Shown in pieces: positions 47,583 to 55,380 of a stretch of DNA of 64,000 bases (position 1 is the stretch's first letter; each line of letters starts with the position of its first letter). The stretch lies in assembly GCA_945861635.1 (NCBI GenBank), contig CAMAWH010000012.1, positions 47,953 through 111,952 on the forward strand, written 5' to 3'. Origin of the DNA: Klebsiella pneumoniae (GTDB lineage Bacteria > Myxococcota_A > UBA796 > SXON01). The position numbers were made by a program, and so were the translations under genes. The notes under the pieces were generated by a model. It searched no databases and had not been told where the DNA came from. It was given only the letters and a program-made list of their open reading frames with translations.

Positions 47583-48007
47583 CGGAAAATCACCTCATTA
47601 CGAACGTCGAAGACCGTCGGGTGCGCTTCAGCGTGCCCGAAGAAATCTACGATCTCGACGTCATCATGGGGGCGGCGTACCTCTTTCTCGACCGCTGCTA
47701 CGTCTTTCTCGACCGCGTGGCCGATAAGCGCGTGCAGGTCGTCCTGCGCACGCGGGAGCCGATTGAGGACGATGCACCGCTGCACGCCCTGGCCGGGGAC
47801 TTCTCGAATGAACTCTTGAATCAGGCACTGCGTAAGAACATCGGCGACTCGAACGCCAAGATCCGTGAAATGATCATGGCGCGCGCGCTTTTCTCGGCCG
47901 ATGGACCGTCTACCATCGACCGCCTCCTCGCGGAGCTTGACGCCGAGGAAATGGCGTCGGATTCCCTCGATATTCCCGTTCCATGGGAGACCCCGAAGGA
48001 TGGCTGA
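47579..48007 (+). CDS. hxsD: HxsD-like protein 1 (His-Xaa-Ser system)
   Basis: 142 residues. The core segments VPEEIYDLDVIMGAAYLFLDRCYVFLD and GDFSNELLNQALRKNIG (quoted in parts) match my recollection of HxsD: an EIY-x-x-x-x-I-x-x-AAY-x-F-x-D-R-C strand-helix pair followed by an F-x-NELLNQALR helix. HxsD is a small partner of HxsB/HxsC, possibly a peptide-recognition or chaperone subunit. A C-terminal acidic extension (about 105-142) is not part of the core. It overlaps its neighbours on both sides. Confidence 0.75.
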   Translation: MTENHLITNVEDRRVRFSVPEEIYDLDVIMGAAYLFLDRCYVFLDRVADKRVQVVLRTREPIEDDAPLHALAGDFSNELLNQALRKNIGDSNAKIREMIMARALFSADGPSTIDRLLAELDAEEMASDSLDIPVPWETPKDG

Positions 48008-48227
48008 GCCGATCCGCATACGCTTCCACCGGTCGATCTACGACCCCACGGCCGTGCGCAAAGCGGCCGATCGTTTCGTGCATATTGCCGATGTCACCGT
48101 GGAAGATCACGAGCACGACACCGTCGTCACGCTGGTTCCTGCACGCGAATCGCTGCGGGCTCGCCTCGCCGACGAGGTGTCGAATCACGCGCTGTTCGAG
48201 TCGATCGTCGCCGCGAGGAGCGCGTGA
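48000..48227 (+). CDS. HxsD-like protein 2 (short paralogue)
   Basis: 75 residues from the ATG at 48000 (8-base overlap with the previous gene). It has the same layout in shorter form: FHRSIYDPTAVRKAADRF, then a strand pair, then LADEVSNHALFESIV in place of the FxNELLNQALR helix. This suggests a second, diverged HxsD-type subunit. The longer upstream frame is out of register with any conserved sequence. It overlaps the HxsB-like gene by 4 bases (GTGA). Confidence 0.65.
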   Translation: MAEPIRIRFHRSIYDPTAVRKAADRFVHIADVTVEDHEHDTVVTLVPARESLRARLADEVSNHALFESIVAARSA

Positions 48228-49744
48228 ACACCCCACTCGTAGTGGATCCCGGGTCGCTCAACCGGGAAAAGGTCGGATTTTTCCGCTACGGCATGGTGGG
48301 CGATCGGGTTTTACTGACCACGGACGGCGGCGAGCACCAGTTTCTCCAACCGGAGGAATTCCGCCGATATTTGACAGGCAACATCGAACCCGACGACGCG
48401 CTCTACCCGGAAATGCGCCGGAAGGGATTGTTCAAGCACGATTTCGACGTGGATGCGGCGGTTGCGCGTATCCGACGCAAAAAGGGATTTCTGGGATCGG
48501 CCCCTCACTTGCACGTCGTGGTGACCACGCTGCGGTGCAACCACGCCTGCAAGTATTGCCATGCGTCACGCACGGACATGGATCGCGTTGACACCGACAT
48601 GTCGCTGGAAACCGCGCGCAACGTCGTGGATCTCGCGTTCCAAAGCCCCTCGCCCGTCGTCAACTTCGAGTTTCAGGGCGGGGAGCCGACGGCCAACTTC
48701 GCGGTGATCCGCTTCATCTGTGACTACGCGCTGGAAAAGAATCGATACGAAAATCAGGAAATCCTGCTCTCGTTGGTATCGAATCTCTCCTTGATGGACG
48801 ACGAGAAGTTGCAATTCCTCCTTGACCGCGGCGTGATGGTCTGTACATCGCTCGACGGACCCGCCGATTTGCACGACCATAATCGCTCGTGGCAGGGAAA
48901 GGGCTCCAGTTACGCTACCGTGACCGGTTGGATGGATCGCCTGAACGCCGGCTGGGTGGCACGGGGATTGGATCCCGATTTGTTTCACGTCGATGCGTTG
49001 ATGACGACGACCCGGGCATCGCTCACGCGCGGCCGGGAAATCGTCGATGAATACGTTCGGCGCGGCATTCGCAGCATCCATTTGCGGCCGCTCAATCCAT
49101 TTGGCTTCGCCGTCAACACCTGGAAACAGATCGGCTACACGATGGAGGAATTTCTCGCGTTTTACAAAGATACGCTGGCGTACATTCTCGAATTGAATCG
49201 ACAAGGAATCTTCATCCAGGAGCGGCAGGCCTCCATTTTCCTGACCAAAATGCTGACGCCGGACGATCCCAACTACACGGATTGCCGCTCGCCGTGCGGA
49301 TCCGGCACGGCCACACTGGCGTACAACTTCGATGGGAGCGTATACACGTGCGATGAAGGCCGGATGGCCGCCCACATGGGAAACGATTTCTTCAAGTTGG
49401 GTCACGTCACCACGTCCACGTTCCGCGAGATCATGAACCACCCGACCGTGCGCGCACTGGCCGTAGCAAGCGTCCAGGATGCGCTTCCTGCCTGCTCAAC
49501 CTGCGTGTTCAAGCCGTCGTGCGGCATTCAGCCCCTGCACAACTACATGTTCGAGGGCGATATTTTCGGCCAGCGCCCGCGTTCCCGCAAATGCATTGAA
49601 TTCTACGGGCAGCAGGCGCATCTCTACGGGCTGCTGGCGGGGGATACCGACGGCGGGCTGGAACGCATCTTCCGCCGCTGGACCATACAACGGTCACGTC
49701 CGGGAACCATACCGTACCTGCCCGGAACCGAGGGGATCGCATGA
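48224..49744 (+). CDS. hxsB: HxsB-like radical SAM/SPASM maturase
   Basis: 506 residues. An N-terminal domain of about 95 residues (VGFFRYGMVGDRVLLTTDGG, FLQPEEFRRYLTG) is typical of HxsB. The radical SAM motif is C105-x3-C109-x2-C112 (LRCNHACKYCHASR), with the GGE motif in FEFQGGEPTANF. The C-terminal SPASM domain for two auxiliary [4Fe-4S] clusters is complete: CRSPCGSGTATLAYNFDG, YTCDEG, ACSTCVFKPSCG and RKCIEFYG. It should act on the adjacent Ser-His-Gly repeat peptide. GTG start overlaps the previous stop. Confidence 0.88.
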   Translation: MNTPLVVDPGSLNREKVGFFRYGMVGDRVLLTTDGGEHQFLQPEEFRRYLTGNIEPDDALYPEMRRKGLFKHDFDVDAAVARIRRKKGFLGSAPHLHVVVTTLRCNHACKYCHASRTDMDRVDTDMSLETARNVVDLAFQSPSPVVNFEFQGGEPTANFAVIRFICDYALEKNRYENQEILLSLVSNLSLMDDEKLQFLLDRGVMVCTSLDGPADLHDHNRSWQGKGSSYATVTGWMDRLNAGWVARGLDPDLFHVDALMTTTRASLTRGREIVDEYVRRGIRSIHLRPLNPFGFAVNTWKQIGYTMEEFLAFYKDTLAYILELNRQGIFIQERQASIFLTKMLTPDDPNYTDCRSPCGSGTATLAYNFDGSVYTCDEGRMAAHMGNDFFKLGHVTTSTFREIMNHPTVRALAVASVQDALPACSTCVFKPSCGIQPLHNYMFEGDIFGQRPRSRKCIEFYGQQAHLYGLLAGDTDGGLERIFRRWTIQRSRPGTIPYLPGTEGIA

Positions 49745-50154
49745 GTATACCTACCGATAAATCCCGGGCGTTTCCGGGCGTGCGCGCCGGCAGCGACTGG
49801 AAGGCGGACGACGAGTTTCCCGTCCTGAAACGGGAAGCCGCGCATTTCCTGCAACCGCGAGAAAAAGCGGCGGCCAACCAAGCAAGTGATACCGTGGCGC
49901 AAAGTCTCCTCCTGCTCCAGGCGACCGCCGGTGAGTTGGACCTCGATCCAGGTTTCCTGGATCGGAGCGGACAGGCCCCAAGCCGCGCCGCGCTCCTTGC
50001 GCAACATTGCTCGCACGGCTCGCATGGCTCCCACGGCTCCCACGGCTCCCACGGCTCCCATGGCTCGCACGGCTCCCACGGCTCGCACGGCTCCCACGGC
50101 TCCCACGGCTCCCACGGCTCCCACGGCTCCCATGGCTCCCACGGGCAGTGGTAA
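49741..50154 (+). CDS. HxsA-like RiPP precursor with 15 Ser-His-Gly repeats
   Basis: 137 residues. Residues 1-90 are a leader-like, partly helical region (TVAQSLLLLQATAGELDLD) ending in AQHC; residues 91-135 are 15 tandem Ser-His-Gly units (equally read as His-Gly-Ser), and the chain ends Gln-Trp. His-Xaa-Ser tails define HxsA precursors of Hxs systems, whose upstream partners HxsD and HxsB are present here. The leader is followed by a single Cys (residue 90) directly before the repeats. It overlaps the HxsB stop (ATGA); its 3' end overlaps the start of the next radical SAM gene by 23 bases. The modification chemistry is unknown. Confidence 0.85.
   Translation: MSIPTDKSRAFPGVRAGSDWKADDEFPVLKREAAHFLQPREKAAANQASDTVAQSLLLLQATAGELDLDPGFLDRSGQAPSRAALLAQHCSHGSHGSHGSHGSHGSHGSHGSHGSHGSHGSHGSHGSHGSHGSHGQW
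50011..50145 (+). repeat. Tandem 9-bp coding repeat, 15 copies
   Basis: Fifteen copies of a nine-base unit, mostly TCCCACGGC, with variants TCGCACGGC, TCGCATGGC, TCCCATGGC and a last TCCCACGGG. Differences are nearly all synonymous (TCC/TCG, CAC/CAT), so the Ser-His-Gly pattern has been kept by selection while copy number could change by slippage. The unit CATGGC supplies the ATG used by the next gene. Confidence 0.97.
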
Positions 50155-51115
50155 GTCCTCCCTGATTCTCGTCGTCACCCGTCGGTGCGATCTGCGTTGC
50201 GCGTACTGCCCGACCGCCAAGGATGGTGAGCCGGATCTAAGCGTTGCGGATGCGTTGCGCGCGCTGACCCTTTTCGTGGACCGATTCGGGGGCGGCGATT
50301 GCAAGATATTTGGGGGAGAACCTCTGCTCATGCCCGACGTTGTGCACGCCGTGATCGGTGCCGCGCCGCCGAACGTGTCGATGTACGTGTCGACGAACGG
50401 CACCCAACTCACACCGGCGTGGCTCGAAATCCTTCGGAAATATCCGCACGTCACCCTTACATTGAGCCTGGACGGGCGCGCGCGCGATCACGACGGGCTC
50501 CGACGCGGCGCGAAACAGGTTGCAACGTCGCACGCCGACGCGCTTCGAATATTGCCTGAACTCTTGACGTTGCCGCGCTTCGTGGTCACCCAAACCATCG
50601 CGCCGTCCACCGCAGCGCGCGCCGCGGAAAACTTCAGGTACCTCCTGTCTCTGGGCATCCGCCGGTTCAACCTGCTGCCCGGGTATTATCTGCCGTGGAC
50701 GGCCGACCAACTCTCCGCGCTGGAAAATGCGTTTCAGGAAATCGCAACCGAGTTTCAGCAGGCATGGCAACGCGGGGATCGTTTGTACCTTCGCAACCTG
50801 TTTACGCGTGCACCCACGCCATTTTACAATACCGGAATGGTGGTGGACAGCGACCGTCGGATTTATCCGTCCAATCTCATTCTTGCCGGAGCGCTCGACC
50901 ACCTGCGCGACGCCTTGGCGCTCGGGAATCTCGACCAACCTCCGTCGCGTGAACAACTCGAACAAGCGGCCCAGCGTGTGCCGGCACAGCTTGCCGCGAA
51001 TCTGCCCCCACGGGTGCTGGAATCGACCTACGCGGTGGACGGGGCGTTGACGCGCCTCTGCAACAGCCTGTATCCCGCATACTTTGAGCGGCGGGCGCGG
51101 GAGGTGGCGGCGTGA
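50132..51115 (+). CDS. Radical SAM protein 2, no SPASM domain (HxsC position)
   Basis: 327 residues starting at an ATG inside repeat unit 14. The motif C19-x3-C23-x2-C26 (RRCDLRCAYC) and FGGEPLLMP are intact. The C-terminal half has no Cys-rich auxiliary-cluster region, only a few isolated Cys. The gene right behind the precursor holds the place HxsC has in classical loci, but I cannot confirm the family. The frame continues upstream as an Ala-Pro-Thr repeat that is the shifted reading of the SHG repeats, so the longer versions are rejected. It overlaps the following gene by 4 bases (GTGA). Confidence 0.85.
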   Translation: MAPTGSGKSSLILVVTRRCDLRCAYCPTAKDGEPDLSVADALRALTLFVDRFGGGDCKIFGGEPLLMPDVVHAVIGAAPPNVSMYVSTNGTQLTPAWLEILRKYPHVTLTLSLDGRARDHDGLRRGAKQVATSHADALRILPELLTLPRFVVTQTIAPSTAARAAENFRYLLSLGIRRFNLLPGYYLPWTADQLSALENAFQEIATEFQQAWQRGDRLYLRNLFTRAPTPFYNTGMVVDSDRRIYPSNLILAGALDHLRDALALGNLDQPPSREQLEQAAQRVPAQLAANLPPRVLESTYAVDGALTRLCNSLYPAYFERRAREVAA

Positions 51116-52101
51116 GTCCACAGGCTGTCGACGCTCTGGTCACGCCTACCGCAGCGCCGGCGTGGATTTCCCCCACCACGGGCCAACCGATGCGGCGGTT
51201 GGAATTGCACGTCACCTACGTGTGTCCCGAGCGCTGCACGTTCTGTTCGGAAGATCATCGAATGCAGGCGTTTTCCGCCTTTCCGGTCACATGGGGTAGA
51301 GTGGCGCGAATTCTACGGGAACAGGCCGGTCGCGGGGTGGAGGCAGTCCATTTCACGGGCGGCGAACCCACGATTCACCCGCAGTTTGTGGAAATTCTTA
51401 AGTTGGCGAAACGCTTGGGGCTGAGAACCAGCATCGGCACCATCGGCACGCGGCTGGCGGATCCGACGTTTGCCGAAGCGGTGATGCCGAATCTCGATGA
51501 AGCATTATTTTCGCTGCACGGGCCCGATGCCGAAACGCATGACGCGCTGACCCGGAGGACGGGCAGTTTTGACCGTGTGCTTCGCGCGATTTCCCACGCC
51601 AGACGAAAACCGGGCTTTCGCCCCTTTATCAACACCGTTCTGACGCGCCAGAACCTGGCTCGGCTGCCAGAAACCGTCACATTGGCCCGAGAGTTGGATG
51701 CGTCCCTGTTGATTATTTCCAACGTCACGCCGGAAGGACTTGGCGACGACGGGTATGCCGACCTGACCGTTCGACTCGCCGACCTGACTCAGGCCGTTCC
51801 TGCCGTATTGGACGCTGCCGGCGGGATGATCGTTCGCTTCTTCGGCCTGCCGATGTGCGCGCTCGGCCCGGCGCGAATGCACGCCAACGACCTTCATTGG
51901 AATCCCCGCGTCACGATCGAATGGGCGCGGCACCCCGACCGCGTGTCCCTCGATCCGATCTATTCGTGGACGCCCGATCGCAAGCGGGAGCATGCGGCAG
52001 TTTGCATGGGATGTTCCTATCGTTCCCTGTGTTTCGGGGTTTTCGCCGCCTATCTCGAATTGCATGGGCCGGCAGAATTGGCGCCCGTGGAGGCTGCATG
52101 A
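51112..52101 (+). CDS. Radical SAM protein 3 with C-terminal CxxCxxxxxC cluster motif
   Basis: 329 residues. Radical SAM motif C38-x3-C42-x2-C45 (YVCPERCTFCSED), GGE motif in HFTGGEPTIHP. Near the end, C298-x2-C301-x5-C307 (CMGCSYRSLC) followed by FGVFAAYLELHG resembles a reduced SPASM/twitch auxiliary-cluster site; an upstream Cys (PMCALGP) may be the fourth ligand. The same end motif recurs in the later radical SAM proteins of this locus. GTG start, ATGA overlap with the next gene. Confidence 0.85.
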   Translation: MSPQAVDALVTPTAAPAWISPTTGQPMRRLELHVTYVCPERCTFCSEDHRMQAFSAFPVTWGRVARILREQAGRGVEAVHFTGGEPTIHPQFVEILKLAKRLGLRTSIGTIGTRLADPTFAEAVMPNLDEALFSLHGPDAETHDALTRRTGSFDRVLRAISHARRKPGFRPFINTVLTRQNLARLPETVTLARELDASLLIISNVTPEGLGDDGYADLTVRLADLTQAVPAVLDAAGGMIVRFFGLPMCALGPARMHANDLHWNPRVTIEWARHPDRVSLDPIYSWTPDRKREHAAVCMGCSYRSLCFGVFAAYLELHGPAELAPVEAA

Positions 52102-53120
52102 ACGACGGCGCGGAAATCTGGCGGGACACCCGCAAAAATGTCGAAATCAATGTGGGCAAGATTTGTAATAATAAGTGTGTATTTTGCCTCGACGGTCTGC
52201 CCGCCACGGACCTGCGCCGGTACATGCCGTGGCCGGATATGCAGGCGGAGATCCAGCGTTGGTATGCGTCGGGCACCCGTTCATTGGGATTTCTTGGTGG
52301 TGAGCCGACCACATATCCGTGGATTCTCGACGCCATCCGACTTGGGCGCGACCTCGGCTACACCCGGATTACCCTGGCGACGAACGGCACCAAATTTTTC
52401 CGACCGGAATTCGTGGACAAGGTGTTGGACGCCGGCCTGACGCGCGTCACGATGAGCATGCACGGGCATACTCCTCGGCTCGAGGATGCGCTTACGCGCG
52501 TGCCCGGTAACTTCGAGAAGAAAGTAGCCGGACTGAAGACATTGTTGGCGCGTCGTGACGCGGGTTTTCTTCGGGACAACGTGTCCGTGAACATTGTAGT
52601 AAACGCATGGAACTACAAATATCTGCCGGCAATTCTCCGATTCTTTTACGAGCTCGGGTTGGACGATGTGCGCGCAAACTTTGTGCGGGCGGAGGGCTAT
52701 GCGGAAACGGAAACGTCGTTGATCCCACGATTCACGGACGTCGTACCCTACGTCGTGAAGGCGATCCTCCTGAATGAATTCAAGTATCGACGCACATTTA
52801 CCGTCGGGAGTTTTCCGCTGTGCGTGCTCCCACCGGAGCTGCTCGGCAATAAAATGCTGGCTCGGAAATACGTCGGAGAGTTTCGCGACCTCGATACGGA
52901 TTGCTCCATCCGCACGCTGACAAGTGACGGATTTCCCGAGGGAATCGCAACCATCGAGGGCGGTCGGGCGCGGTTCAACTGGCAGGAACGGAAGCGTTTC
53001 GACCTCAAGACACACCCCGAGGGGCACTGCGAGGGCTGCCGATACACGGATGTGTGTGAGGGCGTGTGGAAGAACTACCTGCCGATTCACGGCCCGGGCG
53101 AGTTCAAGGCGATTCCGTAG
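52098..53120 (+). CDS. Radical SAM protein 4 with C-terminal CxxCxxxxxC cluster motif
   Basis: 340 residues. C23-x3-C27-x2-C30 (KICNNKCVFCLDG), GGE in FLGGEPTTYP, SMHGHTPRLEDALT at the substrate side; a C-terminal C311-x2-C314-x5-C320 (CEGCRYTDVC) with extra Cys in FPLCVLPP and TDCSIRT as possible fourth ligands. The codons around the cluster motif (52161-52187) are strikingly AT-rich for this genome. It closely resembles radical SAM protein 5 in its motif surroundings (CxFCLD, SxHGHTP), so the two may be paralogues. Confidence 0.85.
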   Translation: MNDGAEIWRDTRKNVEINVGKICNNKCVFCLDGLPATDLRRYMPWPDMQAEIQRWYASGTRSLGFLGGEPTTYPWILDAIRLGRDLGYTRITLATNGTKFFRPEFVDKVLDAGLTRVTMSMHGHTPRLEDALTRVPGNFEKKVAGLKTLLARRDAGFLRDNVSVNIVVNAWNYKYLPAILRFFYELGLDDVRANFVRAEGYAETETSLIPRFTDVVPYVVKAILLNEFKYRRTFTVGSFPLCVLPPELLGNKMLARKYVGEFRDLDTDCSIRTLTSDGFPEGIATIEGGRARFNWQERKRFDLKTHPEGHCEGCRYTDVCEGVWKNYLPIHGPGEFKAIP

Positions 53121-54233
53121 ATGCGATGGTTGGAGCTGCGCACGGGATATTCGGTGCGAAAGGACCACGCGGCCAGCAACGGGCCGGACGCGAGGCTGGG
53201 TGACGCCGAATCGCTGTTGGGAGCGTTGGACGGCGGTGGAGGCGGAATCTGGTTGACCGGAGGCGAGGTTGCCACTCGGCCGGACCTGACGGCGTTGATC
53301 ACGGGCGCCCGCTCCCGCGGATTTTCCCGAATCGGGCTCGAATCGAATGGACACATCGTCAGCGTGCTTGGGGCCGCAGCACAATTGCGCGGGCTCGGGC
53401 TCACCGACGCGACGGTGGCTGTCCACGCCCGCGATCCCGGGGTGCATGACTGGATTGTAGGGGCGAACGGTGCGTTTCGGCGAGCGGTCGCCGGCGCACG
53501 GGCGCTCGTGCGCGCGGGCATCGCGACACGCATCGTCAGCGTCGCAACGCGAACGAACATGGGCGAGTTGACCGCGCTTGCCCGTCTGGCCGCGGCTATC
53601 GGTGCCGGACATCGGATTCGCGTCGCGGTCGAGCGGGCACCATACGATCCGCACGCACGTATGGTGGTGCCAAGATTTTCATTGCTGCAATCGCACGTGA
53701 CTTCCGCCCTCCGGGCCGCCACCGACGCGCGAATCGAAGCGGACATCGTGGGGATGCCCCTGTGTTTCTTGCCTACCTTGCTGCCCCAGTCGGCCGACCG
53801 GTTGGACATTCCAAGACGGGGTTTGCTGTGCGCCGTCGCGGCCGATGCCCCGGCGCCAATGCCGGTGAAGGGGCCGCCGTGCGGCGGGTGCCGCCTGTCG
53901 GTCACCTGCCCAGGAGCGTCGGCCGCCTACATCGCACGCTGGGGATGGGATGAATTCCGCCCACCGGGTGCCGCCGAACGTCCACCGGACACGGACATCG
54001 TATCGCTCCACGTGGCAGCAACGGACGAGTCTTCCCGGTCCCTTCGGCAGCGTTTGGTACACGCAGCCACAAACCGGGCTGTCCCGGCAACGCACCTGCA
54101 CCTCACGGGGTGTGCCTCCGAGCACGCGTCCCTCCCCATTCTCCTCCGCGAAGCACGCCGCTTGGGGTTTGACACGATCGACGTCGCGGGGCGCGGTCCG
54201 ATCGAGAATGATGGGTCAGCCCCCATCGAGTAA
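53121..54233 (+). CDS. Pseudo-radical SAM protein (no CxxxCxxC) with C-terminal cluster motif
   Basis: 370 residues, starting with ATG directly after the previous stop. The barrel is recognisable (WLTGGEVATRPDLTALI, IGLESNGHIVSV), but the N-terminal cluster motif is absent: the matching segment reads YSVRKDHAASNG. The C-terminal auxiliary-type motif is kept (CGGCRLSVTCPG). A tail of about 85 residues follows, with HLHLTGCASEHASLPILL then ARRLGFDTIDVAG, which looks like the first strands of another radical SAM barrel with the GGEP motif lost. It cannot cleave SAM in the usual way; a scaffold or peptide-binding role is likely. Its end overlaps the convergent HExxH gene by 18 bases. Confidence 0.75.
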   Translation: MRWLELRTGYSVRKDHAASNGPDARLGDAESLLGALDGGGGGIWLTGGEVATRPDLTALITGARSRGFSRIGLESNGHIVSVLGAAAQLRGLGLTDATVAVHARDPGVHDWIVGANGAFRRAVAGARALVRAGIATRIVSVATRTNMGELTALARLAAAIGAGHRIRVAVERAPYDPHARMVVPRFSLLQSHVTSALRAATDARIEADIVGMPLCFLPTLLPQSADRLDIPRRGLLCAVAADAPAPMPVKGPPCGGCRLSVTCPGASAAYIARWGWDEFRPPGAAERPPDTDIVSLHVAATDESSRSLRQRLVHAATNRAVPATHLHLTGCASEHASLPILLREARRLGFDTIDVAGRGPIENDGSAPIE

Positions 54234-55358
54234 CGGACTCGCGTCGAATTCACGGGCTAGCGCGTCCAAGCCCGCCAACAACCTGGCTCCAATCACCGTG
54301 GTGACCGCCTCTTGCCGCAAGACCGCCATCCCCTCACGATTCACGCGCCGGACCGCCCGAAGCCGCTCGGGAGCCGTCGGATAGGAACCCAGGGCAACCA
54401 GCTCCCGCAGCATCGCCTCTACCGGCAAAAACGCGTGCACTGCCAACAGGAGCCCCCACAGCGGGCGAAGGTCCGGACGGACGGGTGATACAACGAATGT
54501 ATCCGCATTCTGTAGCAAAGGATCCGAGTACGACAGAAGATTCGCCTTGTTGTGCTGGCACTCGTGGACCAGCGCCTCCGCCATGATCACCGGGTCCGGG
54601 TGCAGTGACACATAGACTTGCCCAATGGCCTCCCGGTAAGATGCTGACAAACTACGCTCGGCATCCGTCCCCACTGGAGTGATACATGAAAGTATCAACT
54701 CATGTTCCGACGCGAGATCGGGTAATACGCCGCGAATCAACGCGCGTGCTTCATTAATCCGCACCATCCATGTTTCAGTCGATGCCTCACCTAGCGCGAT
54801 GGTGTTGCCCGCCTTCTCGGGGTGTGCATCGATGTGGGCGAGTGGATTCGCATCGCCTAGCGCGAACCAGCCGCCGCACGCCAGCCCTCGAAACGCGTCC
54901 TCGATACCGACGAGCTCCCACTCGTCATGCCGGGCAGTCGATACGCGTCCCGGCATGAACAGGACGCCCACAAGTGGCGGGTCGTATCGCCGGGCCACGC
55001 CGAGAGGCGGATTGGTCAGGGCCGCCACCGGGGCGGACCACCACACCCCCTCGGCCGGTAGGAGTCGCCGGCGAGCCAGCTCCAACAGCAGGTTTGGCAT
55101 CGCGATGCCAAGCGCCCCCGCGTGCAGGGGGGCGCCCACCGCCGGGAGCAGGAGCGCCGCCGACACCTGCATGGGATGACTTCGATAGAGTGAAGCTACT
55201 GTTTCGCGCGCCGCGTTGTACGGCGGAACGAGAAATCCCGGCAGCGGCAGCGGCCAATCGAGCAAACGCCGCAAGCTCTGGCGCACGTAGTGCGCGCGTG
55301 CCGGTCGGAGCCAATCCTCGCCGGCGACCGGGATCGTATAGGGTGCCGCCGGGAGCAT
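54216..55358 (-). CDS. alphaKG-HExxH type peptide beta-hydroxylase
   Basis: 380 residues. The HExxH motif at 265-269 (VHECQHNKANLLSYSDPLL) followed by SPVRPDLRPLWGLLLAVHAF fits the HExxH-motif RiPP enzyme family (TIGR04267-type), whose members act as alpha-ketoglutarate-dependent iron beta-hydroxylases on precursor peptides. It is not a protease of the thermolysin kind, which lacks the R-x-D-x-R-P-L-x-G-L-L extension. The start at 55358 gives the known N-terminal helical part; the longer frame reads into the radical SAM gene. The only enzyme of the locus on the minus strand. Confidence 0.8.
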   Translation of the reverse strand: MLPAAPYTIPVAGEDWLRPARAHYVRQSLRRLLDWPLPLPGFLVPPYNAARETVASLYRSHPMQVSAALLLPAVGAPLHAGALGIAMPNLLLELARRRLLPAEGVWWSAPVAALTNPPLGVARRYDPPLVGVLFMPGRVSTARHDEWELVGIEDAFRGLACGGWFALGDANPLAHIDAHPEKAGNTIALGEASTETWMVRINEARALIRGVLPDLASEHELILSCITPVGTDAERSLSASYREAIGQVYVSLHPDPVIMAEALVHECQHNKANLLSYSDPLLQNADTFVVSPVRPDLRPLWGLLLAVHAFLPVEAMLRELVALGSYPTAPERLRAVRRVNREGMAVLRQEAVTTVIGARLLAGLDALAREFDASPLLDGG

Positions 55359-55380
55359 GCTACGGTGGGGCCTATCCCAC

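Noticed and set aside
49886..50131. N-terminal Ala-Pro-Thr repeat extension of radical SAM protein 2
   Set aside because: It is the shifted frame of the SHG repeats and of the precursor leader. The ATG at 50132 gives a normal radical SAM N terminus.
50011..50145. Tandem repeats that might be a CRISPR array or minisatellite
   Set aside because: The unit is 9 bases with no spacers, stays in one reading frame, and codes for Ser-His-Gly without interruption in a coupled operon; it is a coding repeat.
49624..50454. Minus-strand frame with Gly-Ala-Val repeats
   Set aside because: It is the antisense of the SHG repeat and of two real genes; no conserved domain is seen.
54216..55358. HExxH protein as a zinc metalloprotease cutting the leader peptide
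   Set aside because: The sequence after HExxH matches the RiPP hydroxylase-type family and not the downstream Glu or His ligands of gluzincins or metzincins.
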